The position numbers and the translations under genes were made by a program. Source: CAWIXB01 sp963839955 (GTDB lineage Bacteria; Actinomycetota; Actinomycetes; JACCUZ01). Taken from it: 64,000 nt of DNA. The stretch spans positions 2,418,001-2,482,000 of the forward strand of contig CAWIXB010000001.1 of the NCBI GenBank assembly GCA_963839955.1. Reading direction: 5' to 3'. A model generated the notes under the pieces. It saw nothing but the letters and a program-made list of their open reading frames with translations. It searched no databases and was not told the DNA's origin. Below, piece after piece: positions 15,891 to 25,718 of this stretch (the stretch's first letter is position 1; the number at the start of each line of letters is the position of its first letter).

Positions 15891-17322
15891 CTACTGCGTG
15901 GGCGCGAGCTCGAAGCGCACAGAACGCCTCGCGACGTCGCTCTCGGTGAGGCGCACCCGCACCCGCTCCCCCAGCGGCAGGTCGCCGTCGCAGCGGGCCC
16001 TGACCGCGGGCTCGCGCAGCTGCACGTTCCCGCCACCTTTCTCATGCACGTCCACGACGACCGCGTCGAAGTCCTGTCCGACCGCGTCCCGGAGCATCAC
16101 GGCCTCGGTCAGCGCGATACATTCGCGTTCGAGGGCGCCGGCCCGACGCGCGCTCGCCTCCATGGTCGCGGGCAGTCCGGGCAAAGCCTCGCGAACCCAG
16201 TCGGGCACCTCGTCGCCGGCGCACAGCGCAAGGCAGACCTCGCCGACGTAGCGGTCGACGAGCCGGCGCAGCGGTGCGGTCGCGTGCGCGTACTCCGAAG
16301 CCACCGCCGCATGTGTGGCCTGCTCCGGCACGCCGTCGTCGAACGCCGTGTAGCCGGCGCCGCGAAGCAGACTGGTCGCCTCCTCCAGGAGCGCCGCGTG
16401 GCGCGGGTTGCCCGGCTCGAGCGAGCGGACCATCTCGGCGTACGCCGTGTCCGGCGGCCAGTCGACGTCGAGCGCAGAGGCTGCCCGCCGCAACTTGGCG
16501 ATCTCGGACTCGGGCGCGCGGGGCAGCGTGCGGAGCACACCGATGCCGCCGTGCAGCATCAGCCCGGCCGCCGCGACGCCGGTCAGCAACGAGATCTGCT
16601 CGTTCCACCGCTCGACCTCGAGCGGCACCCGGAAGGCGAGCCGGAACCCGTCGTCGTGAGGGACGATCTCCTGCTCCGGCACCGGCAGGCTCACGCCACC
16701 GCGCTCGACCTCGCGGATCATCCGAAGTCGCCCCACCTCAGCGAGCAGCACCAGCCGTTCGTCGGCCCGACCCGAGTCGATGAGCGTCTGCGCGCCGGCG
16801 TAGTCGAGCCGGTCACGCGAGCGCACCAGCGCGCGTCTCACCTCGACCGAACGACGGCTCCCGTCGGCGTCGAGGTCGATGGTCCAGAGCAGAGCCGGCG
16901 TCACCTGACCGGGCAACAGCGAGCCAGCCGACTCGGAGAACGCCGGCGGGTGCAGCGGGGTACGGGTGTCGGGGCTGTAGAGCGTCTCCACCCTGCTGTG
17001 CGCCTCGCGGTCGACCGCACCGCCGGGCCGGACGAACGCGGAGACGTCAGCGATCGCGTAGCGCACCCGGTAACCGTCGCCGAGGCGTGAGATGTGCATC
17101 GCCTGGTCGAGATCCATCGACCCGATCGGGTCGATGGTGAGGAACGGCAGGTCGGTCACCGTCGTACGCCGGCAGCCGCGGCGAGCGCAGGGACTCCTCC
17201 GCCTCGGCCGTCACCTCGGCCGGAAAGCCGTCAGGCACGTCGAGCTCGGCGCGAACCTTGGCGAAGCCGGCCCGCAGCACAGCGCCGTTCTCCGCACGGA
17301 GGTGGAGTAGGCGGCGAGGCAC
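15891..17322 (-). pseudogene. RNB-domain ribonuclease (RNase II-like) with an apparent frameshift near 17160
   Basis: The nuclease part (15891-17159) is intact, with the RNase II acidic motif TIDPIGSMDLDQAM and the downstream HATAPLRRLVDRY segment. It is a 3'-5' exoribonuclease domain. The expected N-terminus (about 55 residues, starting GTG 17322, ending SPRLPAYD) lies in another frame. Removing one G from the GG at 17159-17160 would join the two into a protein of about 477 residues, a usual length for this family. A shortened protein could start at GTG 17159. The cause could be a real mutation or a sequencing error. Confidence 0.75.
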
Positions 17323-17358
17323 GACGGGCAGCCTACGTCCGCGCCCTCCCGGAAGGGC

Positions 17359-18525
17359 TCAGTCGGCCAGGTGAGACGTGTCGTTGAAGACGCGAAGCGA
17401 CGCCGCCCCTTCGGCGAACCACTGCACGGTCGTGAGCGAGGCCGGCGAGAGCTCCATGCGGAAGACGCTCGACCGTGGCGCACCCAGCGCCAGGCGCACC
17501 AGCGTCTTGATCGGGCTGACGTGGGAGACGACGACCACCGTGCGCCCGGGGTAGCGGACCAGCAGCTGGTCGCGAGCGCGGCGCACCCGATGTTCGACCT
17601 GGTCGAACGACTCGCCACCCGGCGGCGAGCCCGACGTGGAGGTGAGCCACGCTGCCAGCTCATCCGGCCAGCGTTCGCGGACCTCGGCGAGCGTGCACCC
17701 GTCCCAGTCGCCGAAGTTGCACTCGCTCAGATCGGCGACCTCGCGGACATCGGTGCCGAGCGCCTGCGCGACGGCGTCCGCTGTCTGCCGGGCCCGCCGC
17801 AGCGGCGAGGACACGACCGCCTCGACCTCGCCGCGCCCTGCCAGCGCCTGAGCGACCTCCTCGGCCTGCTGGGTGCCCACGGCAGTGAGCACCGGGTCGC
17901 TTCCGCCGGTCCCGCTGAAGCGCTTGTCCACGGTCAACGCGGTCTGACCGTGTCGCAACAGCAGCATCGTGGTCGGCGCACCGAGGTCGTCGGCCCACCC
18001 CACCAGCCGGTTGGCAGGTGGCGACTCGACATCGGCCTCGTCGACGACCGCAGGTCCGGCAACGGACAAGGCGTCCAGCTCCGCCGTGCTGTTCGCGGCC
18101 GACCACCCTTCACCCCGGGCAGCGGCGTCGAGGGCCTCGTTGGCCAGCCGATCGGCGTGTGTGTTCTTCTCGCGCGGGACCCACACATATGTGACCCGCT
18201 CCGGCGGTAGCACCGCCTTCGCCTGCCGGGCGAGAGGGATCATCGACTGGTGCTTGATCTTCCACCGACCCGACATCTGCTCCACGACGAGCTTCGAGTC
18301 GAGCCGCGCCTCCACGGTGGCGTCCGGGTCGATCTCGCGGGCGGCGGTCAGCGCGGCGATCAGCCCGCGGTACTCCGCGACGTTGTTGCTCGCGACGCCG
18401 ATGTGCTCGGCACGCTCGGCCAGGACCTGGCCGGTCTCGCCGTCGCGCACGACTGCGCCGTACGCCGCCGGCCCGGGGTTGCCCCGAGAGCCGCCGTCGG
18501 CCTCGACGACGAACCGATGCGCCAC
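17359..18525 (-). CDS. Bifunctional RNase H / histidine acid phosphatase
   Basis: Residues 1-140 form a type I RNase H domain with Asp10 (VEADGGSRGNPG), Glu near 50 (NNVAEYRGL), Asp near 75 (LDSKLVV) and the terminal Asp in HADRLANEA. Residues about 185-388 form a phosphoglycerate mutase-like phosphatase with the LLRHGQT motif and the second His in VVSHVSP. The fusion matches the mycobacterial Rv2228c type, which combines RNA/DNA hybrid cleavage with a phosphatase. GTG at 18525 directly follows the stop of the zinc-ribbon gene. Confidence 0.93.
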   Translation of the reverse strand: MAHRFVVEADGGSRGNPGPAAYGAVVRDGETGQVLAERAEHIGVASNNVAEYRGLIAALTAAREIDPDATVEARLDSKLVVEQMSGRWKIKHQSMIPLARQAKAVLPPERVTYVWVPREKNTHADRLANEALDAAARGEGWSAANSTAELDALSVAGPAVVDEADVESPPANRLVGWADDLGAPTTMLLLRHGQTALTVDKRFSGTGGSDPVLTAVGTQQAEEVAQALAGRGEVEAVVSSPLRRARQTADAVAQALGTDVREVADLSECNFGDWDGCTLAEVRERWPDELAAWLTSTSGSPPGGESFDQVEHRVRRARDQLLVRYPGRTVVVVSHVSPIKTLVRLALGAPRSSVFRMELSPASLTTVQWFAEGAASLRVFNDTSHLAD

Positions 18526-19266
18526 CTAGAGACCTGACTCGTCGGTGCGCACCAGGATCCGGCGGCACTCCTCGCAGCGCAGCACCTCGTCGTCGGGGGC
18601 GTCGCGAAGCCGGCCGATCTCGACCGTGTTGAGCTCGAGGTGGCACCCGCTGCAGCGACGCTGCCGCAGCTCGGCCGCGCCCGTGCCCTGCCTGGCCCGC
18701 ACCTTCTCGTAGAGCGCGACGAGCTCGGCGTCGATGTGCCCCGCCTGGGTGTCGCGCTGGGCCTTGAGCCCGGCCGCCTCGGCGTCGATCTCGGCCGTGG
18801 CCGCGTCGCGCGCAGCGCCGACCTCGGTCGCACGCGCCTGCGTCTCCTCACGGGCCTTGGTCAGCTCGCTGTGGCGGGTCTGCGCGGACTCCAGGCGCTC
18901 CATCACCTCGAGCACGATGTCCTCGAGGTCGGACTGGCGATGGGCCAGCGTCGCGATCTCGTGCTGGAGACCCTCCAGCTCCTTGGGCGAGGACACCTGG
19001 CCGGCGTCGAGGCGCCCCTGGTCGCGCGTGGCCCGGGCACGCACCTGGTCGACGTCGCCCTCGGCCTTGCTGAGCTCGCGGCTGGCGTCGCTGCGCTCGG
19101 TCTCGACCCTGACCAGGTCGTCGCCCAGGGTGGCCAGCGTCTGCTCGAGCTCCCGCATCACCTCGTACTCCGGCAGCGTCGCCCGGCGATGGGCGAGTTG
19201 GTCGAGGCGGGTGTCCAGCGCCTGGACGTCGATGAGCCGGTGCTGGTCGGATGCTGCGGCTTTCAG
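18526..19266 (-). CDS. CT398-like coiled-coil zinc-ribbon protein with a probable CTG start
   Basis: A long coiled coil (about 25-195) is followed by a C4 zinc ribbon (CSGCHLELN and CEECRRILV). It corresponds to the conserved protein between RNase H and Nif3 in actinobacteria (Rv2229c type); its role is unknown. The family N-terminus (KAAASDQHRLIDVQALDTRL) is encoded, but the only codon at the expected start is CTG at 19266. It overlaps the Nif3 stop as CTGA, with AGGGGA a suitable distance upstream. The next in-frame ATG, at 19158, would remove about 36 family-conserved residues. Confidence 0.85.
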   Translation of the reverse strand: MKAAASDQHRLIDVQALDTRLDQLAHRRATLPEYEVMRELEQTLATLGDDLVRVETERSDASRELSKAEGDVDQVRARATRDQGRLDAGQVSSPKELEGLQHEIATLAHRQSDLEDIVLEVMERLESAQTRHSELTKAREETQARATEVGAARDAATAEIDAEAAGLKAQRDTQAGHIDAELVALYEKVRARQGTGAAELRQRRCSGCHLELNTVEIGRLRDAPDDEVLRCEECRRILVRTDESGL

Positions 19267-20459
19267 CGGAGGTCCCCTGGTTGTGGGTGGTCATTCGGTT
19301 GTGAAGGGTCATGGCCGGTCGCCGCGACGGAACCGGCCCAGGGGTCGGTGACGAGGCGGGAGACGCGGGTCTCAACCGTAGCCCCCCGCGTCTTCAGGGC
19401 GTCCTGCACCAACCCCTCGGCGGCACCCAGCCACGGCCACTCAGTCGCCCAGTGGCCGGCGTCGATCAGGGCGGGACCACCGTGCTCAAGAGCCTCGGAT
19501 GCCGGATGGTGGCGAAGGTCGGCAGTGACATAGGCGTCCGCACCACTCGCCCGTACGTCGTCGAAGAGGTCGTCGCCGGCACCGCCGACCACCGCGACAG
19601 TCCGCACCTGGGCGTCCAGCTCGCCGGCGACGCGCACGCCTGCCTTCGTCGCGGGCAGTGACCGGCCTACCCGCCGGACGAACTCGCGCAGCGACTCCGC
19701 AGCGGCCAGCTCGCCCACGCGCCCCAGGCCGCGTCGGCCGTCGAGCGACACCAGCTCGAAGAGGTCGAACGCCGGTTCCTCGTAGGGGTGGGCGGCGCGC
19801 AATGCGGCGACCACCGCCGTACGCCGAGCACGCGACAGCACCATCTCGACCCTCGTCTCGGCAACGTCCTCGCGCTCCCCCACCGCGCCGATCGCCGGCG
19901 TGGCACCGGGCAGCGGGGTGAACGTGCCGGTGCCCGTCGAGGTCCACGCCGCGCGGGCGTAGGCACCGATGCGCCCGGCACCAGCCTCGGCCAGCGCGTC
20001 GACGACCCGGTCGGCGTCGGCGTGCGGCACGAACGTGACGACCTTGTCGAGCGGGTCGGCGGCGTCGGCGCGCAGCGGGCGCAGCCCTGTCAGTCCGAGC
20101 GCGCCCGCCAGCGCGTCCGAGACGCCGGGATCGGCGACGTCGGCATTGGTGTGCGCCACCAGCAGCGCCACCCGGTCCCGGACGAGCCGCGTCACGGCGC
20201 GCCCCTTCGGATGGGTGGTCGCCACGCCGTGGACCGGACGCAGCAGCAAGGGGTGGTGCGTGACCAGAAGGTCGGCCTGCCACGCGACCGCTTCCTCGAT
20301 GACCGCGGCCGTCGGGTCGACGGCGAACAGCAGCCGGCGTACCTCGTCGTCGGGGTCACCCGTCACCAGTCCGACGGCGTCCCACTCCTGCGCCCAGCGG
20401 GGGTCGTAGAGCTCGTCCAGCACCGCGACGACGTCGGACAGACGCGGGGTCGAGGTCAC
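19263..20459 (-). CDS. Nif3-like dinuclear metal centre protein (YqfO/YbgI family)
   Basis: The 398-residue protein has the Nif3 pattern: EWDAVGLVTGD, the metal-binding LLVTHHPLLLRPV, VALLVAHTNADVAD and the C-terminal LIDAGHWATEWPWL with metal His and Glu. An insert domain of about 120 residues sits in the middle, as in the long Gram-positive forms (YqfO). These proteins form hexameric rings with two metals per subunit; the biochemical role is unsettled. It is the first gene of a three-gene overlapping unit with the zinc-ribbon and RNase H genes. Confidence 0.92.
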   Translation of the reverse strand: MTSTPRLSDVVAVLDELYDPRWAQEWDAVGLVTGDPDDEVRRLLFAVDPTAAVIEEAVAWQADLLVTHHPLLLRPVHGVATTHPKGRAVTRLVRDRVALLVAHTNADVADPGVSDALAGALGLTGLRPLRADAADPLDKVVTFVPHADADRVVDALAEAGAGRIGAYARAAWTSTGTGTFTPLPGATPAIGAVGEREDVAETRVEMVLSRARRTAVVAALRAAHPYEEPAFDLFELVSLDGRRGLGRVGELAAAESLREFVRRVGRSLPATKAGVRVAGELDAQVRTVAVVGGAGDDLFDDVRASGADAYVTADLRHHPASEALEHGGPALIDAGHWATEWPWLGAAEGLVQDALKTRGATVETRVSRLVTDPWAGSVAATGHDPSQPNDHPQPGDLR

Positions 20460-20492
20460 GGTGCGCAGGCTACCGAGAGGTCTGTGCCACCC

Positions 20493-23240
20493 TCACCAAC
20501 GCACCAGCTTCCATATCTCCGGCTGCGGCTCGTCCTCGGAGCCGATCTCCGAGAAGATCTCCACCGCCGCCTTGAGGTGCGCCATGGCGTCCTCCGATCG
20601 GCCGGCGGCGTGCAGCAGGTCAGCGAGGTTGTTGTGCAGCGCCGCCTCGCGGTGCCGGTCGCCGAGGGCGGTGCAGAGGTCGAGGGCCGCGACGGTCAGG
20701 TCGGTGGCGCCGGCAAGGTCGCCGCGGCCGCGGTGCGCGAGGGCGAGGTTGTTGAGGGTCGCGACGCGCAGGTCGTGATCGCCGAGCTCGTCGGCGAGTT
20801 CCTTGCTGCGCCTCAGGTTCTCGAGGGCCACGTCCGTGTCGCCGTCGGTCGTGGCGAGCATGCCCAGCAGGTTGTGCGCCTGGCAGAGCGAGCGTGGGTC
20901 GCCGGCGTCCGCCGCCAACGCGCGGGCTTGCTCGGCGAGCACCCGCGCCTGGTCCGAATCGCCGCGGGAGTGGGCGGCCAGGCTGAGGTCCACCGTGATG
21001 CTGGCACGGGCAGCGGTGTCGGCGGCTGCGGTTGCGGCCAACGCGGTGTGCAGCCGCGCCTCGGCCAGTGCGTACTCACCACGGCGGTGGTGCAGCCGGC
21101 CGATGCGGTGCTGCACCTCGGCCAGGTCCTCGGGTACGCCGGCCGCCGCGGCTGACTCCAGGCTCGCCAGCGCCCCGGCGTAGTCGCCCATGACGGTCTG
21201 CAGGTCGCCGATCGCGGTCTGCAGGCCGGCCACATCGGGATGGCCGAGAGACAACGCGGTGTGCAGGTGACTCAGTGCCTCTGCGTTGGCGAACACGCTG
21301 CGCGCTTCCTCGCCGGCCTGGCGGAAGGCACGCGCCGCGTCGGGCTCGCGACCGGCCAGCTGAAGGTGACGAGCCACGGCGGCCGGCGCATGGAGCGCGT
21401 CGGCTGCGCGTCCGTGCAACAACCGTCGTCTGGCGAGACTCGTCTCGTCGTAGACGAGCGCACGAAGCAGCTCGTGACCGAAGTCGTAGTCAAGGTCGCC
21501 CTCGCGGACCAGCCCGCGTCGTACGACCTCCTCCAGCGCGGTCACCGTCTCCTCGTCGGTGCGCCCGCTCACGGCGCGCACGGTGTCCACGTCGAAGGAT
21601 CGGCCGAGCACGGCGGCGGCGGAGAGGACTTGCCGCGCGGTCTCGCTGACCGGCTCGATCCTCGCCCGCATCAGGTCGCGCGCACCCGCGGGCATCGGTC
21701 CCTGGTCGTCGCCGCCGAGGACGCGGAGGTACTCGACGAGCAAGAGAGGGACGCCCTCCGTCGTCTCCCAGAGCCGTCGCGCGGCAGCCGGGTCGAGGTC
21801 CCCCGGCCGAGCCGAACGCAGCAGCTCACCGACCGCGTCCTCGCCGAGCCGGTCGAGCCGGCGCACGGCCCCGCCGGTGGCCGTGGCAGTAGCGGCGGCG
21901 GCCCGGCGCAGGGGGTGCTCGTGGGGGGTGCGCCAGGTGAGGACGACGAGGAGGGGGCGGCCTGCCAGTCGGCGCAGCCCGTAGCCGAGCAGGCCAAGGG
22001 TCGCGTCGTCCGCCCACTGCGCGTCGTCGAGGAGCAGCACACCCGGAGGACTGCCGCCCGCGGCCGATGCCAACGTGTCCCAGACGCCCGAGAGGAACCG
22101 GGTCTCGGCGCCCGGCCCGTCGAACGGCGTGATGCCGCCAGCGCGGCGATGCTCGGCGAGTGCCGGGACCAGGCGCGCAGCCTCCCCGAGTGCGGCGACC
22201 TCGACATCGTCGAGCCAGCCGTCGTCTTCACGCAGCCGGCCACCGAGCATTTCGACGAGCGGCGCGTAGGCCAAGCCGGCCTCGTCCTCGTGCGCCCGGC
22301 CGACGAGGACGCGCGCCCCGCGTGCGCGCAGGGCCGTGAGCAGCTCCTCGGCGAGGCGGGTCTTGCCGATCCCCGCCTCGCCCTCGACCAGCACGGCGCG
22401 GCCGTCCGTTCCGATGCCGTCGTACACGGCCTGCAACGCGCTCAGGTCGTCGGCGCGGCCGACGAACAGCGGCACCGGCGACTCCGGCGCCCGTGACGCG
22501 GGTGGTGGCGGCGCGACCGGCACGTAGGTCCCACGGTTGATCGCGTCGTACAGCTGGGTGGTCTCGGTCAGCGGCGGCACGCCGAGCTCACGCGAGAGCG
22601 TCCGGACGCACTCCCGGTACTGCACGAGAGCGGCCGCCCGGTCACCCGTCGCGGCGTACAGGCGGATGAGCGCGCGGTGCGCGGGCTCGTGCAGGGGGTC
22701 GAGCGAGAGCCACCGGCGTACGGCGTCCACGGCTCCTGCCCGGTCTCCCGCCGCCTCGCGCGCCTCGGCGACGCCGGCGAGAGTGGCCGTGAGCTCCCGG
22801 CGCAGGCCCTCCGCCTCCACCCGGACCCAGTCCTCGAAGTCGGGGGCATCGCGGACGGCGAAACCCTCGAGCAGCTCGCCCTGGAAGACGGCGACGGCAC
22901 CCTCCAGGTCACCCGAGGCACGCAACGCCCGGAAGCGATCGACGTCCACCTCGAACTGGGCTCCGCGCACCAGCAACACGTGGTCCCGGGTCGCCTCGAC
23001 GAACTCCGCACCCACCGCGTTACGGAGCGTGCTCAGCGTGCGACGCAGGGCCCCGCGGGCGTGCTCCAGATCATTGTCCGGCCACAGCAGGTCGGCCAGG
23101 GCGTCGCGCGGGCGCGGGCCGGCGGACAGAGCGAGGTGGGCGAGCAGCGCCACGGCCTTGCGCGTGTCGAAGGCGACGAGCCTTCCGTCGCGCTCGACCC
23201 GAGGCGGGCCGAGGAGATTCACCTCGATCACCCGCGTCAC
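20493..23240 (-). CDS. BTAD/SARP-type ATPase regulator with TPR repeats, about 915 aa
   Basis: Domains in order: an OmpR-like winged helix (about 1-95, EVNLLGPPRVERDG start), a BTAD helical domain (100-245), a STAND/AAA-type ATPase with Walker A GEAGIGKTRL (about 290) and Walker B VLLLDDAQWAD (about 405), and a TPR array (about 660-900). Large SARP-family regulators of this type activate nearby genes in response to an unknown signal. It is divergent from the eight-gene membrane array, with 73 bases between starts. Control of that array is therefore plausible but only inferred. GTG at 23240 or 23231 could be the start. Confidence 0.88.
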   Translation of the reverse strand: MTRVIEVNLLGPPRVERDGRLVAFDTRKAVALLAHLALSAGPRPRDALADLLWPDNDLEHARGALRRTLSTLRNAVGAEFVEATRDHVLLVRGAQFEVDVDRFRALRASGDLEGAVAVFQGELLEGFAVRDAPDFEDWVRVEAEGLRRELTATLAGVAEAREAAGDRAGAVDAVRRWLSLDPLHEPAHRALIRLYAATGDRAAALVQYRECVRTLSRELGVPPLTETTQLYDAINRGTYVPVAPPPPASRAPESPVPLFVGRADDLSALQAVYDGIGTDGRAVLVEGEAGIGKTRLAEELLTALRARGARVLVGRAHEDEAGLAYAPLVEMLGGRLREDDGWLDDVEVAALGEAARLVPALAEHRRAGGITPFDGPGAETRFLSGVWDTLASAAGGSPPGVLLLDDAQWADDATLGLLGYGLRRLAGRPLLVVLTWRTPHEHPLRRAAAATATATGGAVRRLDRLGEDAVGELLRSARPGDLDPAAARRLWETTEGVPLLLVEYLRVLGGDDQGPMPAGARDLMRARIEPVSETARQVLSAAAVLGRSFDVDTVRAVSGRTDEETVTALEEVVRRGLVREGDLDYDFGHELLRALVYDETSLARRRLLHGRAADALHAPAAVARHLQLAGREPDAARAFRQAGEEARSVFANAEALSHLHTALSLGHPDVAGLQTAIGDLQTVMGDYAGALASLESAAAAGVPEDLAEVQHRIGRLHHRRGEYALAEARLHTALAATAAADTAARASITVDLSLAAHSRGDSDQARVLAEQARALAADAGDPRSLCQAHNLLGMLATTDGDTDVALENLRRSKELADELGDHDLRVATLNNLALAHRGRGDLAGATDLTVAALDLCTALGDRHREAALHNNLADLLHAAGRSEDAMAHLKAAVEIFSEIGSEDEPQPEIWKLVRW

Positions 23241-23241
23241 C

Positions 23242-23280
23242 GTAACGATTCCTGCACGATGATCCAGGACTCTGCCGTAG
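23242..23280 (+). promoter_or_regulatory. Shared sequence motif upstream of the membrane-protein array
   Basis: GTAACGATTCCTGCACG at 23242-23258 matches GTAACGCTTCCTGGACG at 33392-33408, upstream of the PP2C gene, in 15 of 17 bases. Both are followed by a similar CCGTAGAA or GCATAGAA element (near 23275 and 33415). It lies in the 73-base divergent region between the BTAD regulator and the array. It may be a regulator site or part of a promoter; the 10-base difference in spacing speaks against a simple shared promoter. Confidence 0.35.
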
Positions 23281-23313
23281 AACGGTGCCGTGGGGAGGGA
23301 GGTCCTGCCTTTG

Positions 23314-24525
23314 ATGACCCCGCGGCGGCTGGCTTGGCCGATCTGGGGACTCTGCGTCGGTCTGACGCTGCTCGCGCTGTTCTTCCTCGCGCTCAACGGG
23401 GGGACGACGCACGCGAACTCCGTCGGATCGCCGGCGCTGGACGCGGTCTTTGGCCTGCTCTTCCTGACATTCACGACGGTCGGTGCGGCGATCGCGTCGC
23501 ACGAGCCTCGCAACGCGATCGGCTGGCTCTTCCTCCTCGCCGGATTCGGCGCCGCCCTGGAGGACTGCCTGCTCGGTTACGCCACCTACGCGCTCGTCAA
23601 GGAAGCCGGTTCGCTCCCGGGGGGCGACATCGCCGCGCTGGTGGCCGACGCCATCTGGTTGCCGACCCTGGCATCGGCGACCCTCCTGTTGTTCGTCCTC
23701 TTTCCCACCGGCCGTCCGCTGCCCGGATGGCGGTGGCTGGCCTGGCTGACCAGTCTCAACCTCGTCGTCTATCTGGTCGCGACGCTGCTGAACCCCGAGC
23801 CCCTCTATTTCTTTCCGGAGCTGACTAACCCGCTGGGGGTCGCTGGATCCGGGCAGGCCGTGCAGGTCGCCCTGGACATCATGAATCCCCTGCTCTTTGT
23901 CTCCCTGGTGCTCGGCCTGCTGGTCCTCGGTCTGAGATTCCGGCGCGCTCAGGGGTCGGAACGCCTGCAGATGAAGTGGCTCGTCTATGCCGCGGCCCTG
24001 TGGCTGGCGTCGCTTCCCGTGTTGATCCTGATCGGCGAGCAGGGAGACGGTCGGGTCGCGGGCATTCTGGTCGGCGACCTTCTGTTCTCACTGCTGATCG
24101 CCTTGATCCCGCTCGCCGTCGGCGTCGCCATCCTCCGCCACCGGCTGTACGACATCGACGTCGTGATCAACCGCACCCTGGTCTACGGCTCGCTGACGGC
24201 TGCGCTGGCCGCTACCTACCTGGGCATGGTGCTCCTGCTTCGACTGGCCCTCGATCCGCTCACCAGACAGTCCGACATCGCCGTGGCCGGCTCGACCCTG
24301 GCCGTGGCAGCGCTGGTCCGCCCACTCCGCGCCCGCATCCAGTCGGTCGTGGATCAGCGCTTCTACCGGGCACGCTACGACGCCGCCCGCACCCTCGAGA
24401 GGTTCAGCGGTCGCCTGCGGGAGGAGCTGGACGTCGATGCCCTCGGTGCCGACCTGAAGCACGTCGTGCACGACACGGTGCAACCGGCGCACGTGTCCCT
24501 GTGGCTTCGCGAGGTGCGGCCGTGA
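23314..24525 (+). CDS. Tandem membrane sensor-like protein, copy 1 of 8 (403 aa)
   Basis: First gene of the array. The N-terminal two thirds hold about eight hydrophobic helices, including the family segment VGAAIASHEPRNAIGWLF (near 55-75) and a FPTGRPLPGWRW loop. The last third has ILRHRLYDIDVVINRTLVYG, then a cytoplasmic helix VDQRFYRARYDA, and ends at PAHVSLWLREVRP. From family knowledge this equals the sensor half of many Chloroflexi and actinobacterial histidine kinases, but no kinase follows. ATG 23314 has GGGAGGGAGG 12 bases upstream. Its stop overlaps copy 2 (GTGA). The ligand is unknown. Confidence 0.85.
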   Translation: MTPRRLAWPIWGLCVGLTLLALFFLALNGGTTHANSVGSPALDAVFGLLFLTFTTVGAAIASHEPRNAIGWLFLLAGFGAALEDCLLGYATYALVKEAGSLPGGDIAALVADAIWLPTLASATLLLFVLFPTGRPLPGWRWLAWLTSLNLVVYLVATLLNPEPLYFFPELTNPLGVAGSGQAVQVALDIMNPLLFVSLVLGLLVLGLRFRRAQGSERLQMKWLVYAAALWLASLPVLILIGEQGDGRVAGILVGDLLFSLLIALIPLAVGVAILRHRLYDIDVVINRTLVYGSLTAALAATYLGMVLLLRLALDPLTRQSDIAVAGSTLAVAALVRPLRARIQSVVDQRFYRARYDAARTLERFSGRLREELDVDALGADLKHVVHDTVQPAHVSLWLREVRP

Positions 24526-25718
24526 CCAGCAGGACCGCGTCGTGGCTGGTCTGGTCCCTGTGCGGGCTGTACCTCGCGCTGATGGTCGCGACGATCGGCC
24601 TGATTGCGTCGGGCCGCGGCACCGCGGACGAGGCCTTCGTGGTGCTCAGCTGCGGATTCGCGATCGTGGGTGCGCTGGTGGCCAGGCGTGAGCCGAAGAA
24701 CGCCGTCGGTTGGTTGCTGCTCACGATTGCCGTGGCTTTCGCCGAGCAGGGATTCCTGGATGCCTACGTCCGGGACCCCCGGCTGCCCGGGATCGTGGTC
24801 ATGGCGTGGTTCGCCGGCTGGAGTTGGTATGTCTGGCTGTACCTCTCAGCCCTGGCGCTCCCCCTCATCTTCCCCAACGGGCGGTTGCTCTCGCGCAGGT
24901 GGCGCCCGGTTCTGTGGGTGGCAGGCGCGGCGCTCGCCCTGAGTGTCCTCTCAGAAGGGTTGGGTGAAGGCAGGCTCGATGTCGACTCCCCGGAACCGAT
25001 CCACAACCCCCTCGGTGTCGGGGGCCCCATCGGCGACGTCATCGACGCAGCAGGTGCACTGGGGAATGTCCTAGCGGCAACTGGCTTCGTCCTCGGCGCC
25101 GTCTCTCTCGCTCTTCGGCTTCGGCGGTCGCGGGGACGGGAGCGCTTGCAGGTGAAGTTGTTCGCGTACGTCGGGGTACTGGCGCTCGCGAGTCTCGTCC
25201 TCGCCATGGTGGATGTCATCGCCGGACCCTCCGCACCCACGTGGGTACACGTGCTGGGCGCGGTCGGGTGGACCTCTGCGCTGGGGCTGATCGTCATCGG
25301 CGTGCCGGCCGCGGTCGGTGTCGCGATCCTGCGCCACCGGCTCTACGGCATCGACGTCGTCATCAACCGCACCCTCGTCTATGCGGCGCTGACCGCGACG
25401 CTGGTGGCCACCTACCTCGGCTCGGTGCTCGTCTTCCGGCTGCTGCTGAGCCCGCTGACCGGCGACTCCGACCTGGCCGTGGCCGGATCCACCCTGGCTG
25501 TGGCGGCAGCGTTCCGCCCGGCGCGGTCACGGATCCAGCGGCTGGTCGACCAGCGGTTCTACCGGTCCCGGTACGACGCCTCCCGCACCCTCGAGACGTT
25601 CGCGACACACCTGCGCGACGAGCTCGACCTCGAAGCGCTGGGCACCGACCTGCGCCGGGTCGTGCGCGACACCATGCAGCCGGCGCACGTCTCGCTCTGG
25701 CTGCGAGGCTCGCCGTGA
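24522..25718 (+). CDS. Tandem membrane sensor-like protein, copy 2 of 8 (398 aa)
   Basis: Paralogue of copy 1 with the markers VGALVARREPKNAVGWLL, FPNGRLLSRRWRP, NPLGVGG and ILRHRLYGIDVVINRTLVY. The tail is VDQRFYRSRYDASRTLETF, then LDLEALGTDLRRVVRDTMQ and PAHVSLWLRGSP. The region near residues 60-110 (FAEQGFLDAYVRDPRLPG) is the least like its sisters, in the part that would form the outward-facing sensor pocket. The start is GTG in GTGA, so translation depends on ribosomes finishing copy 1. No soluble output domain is present. Confidence 0.85.
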   Translation: MTSRTASWLVWSLCGLYLALMVATIGLIASGRGTADEAFVVLSCGFAIVGALVARREPKNAVGWLLLTIAVAFAEQGFLDAYVRDPRLPGIVVMAWFAGWSWYVWLYLSALALPLIFPNGRLLSRRWRPVLWVAGAALALSVLSEGLGEGRLDVDSPEPIHNPLGVGGPIGDVIDAAGALGNVLAATGFVLGAVSLALRLRRSRGRERLQVKLFAYVGVLALASLVLAMVDVIAGPSAPTWVHVLGAVGWTSALGLIVIGVPAAVGVAILRHRLYGIDVVINRTLVYAALTATLVATYLGSVLVFRLLLSPLTGDSDLAVAGSTLAVAAAFRPARSRIQRLVDQRFYRSRYDASRTLETFATHLRDELDLEALGTDLRRVVRDTMQPAHVSLWLRGSP

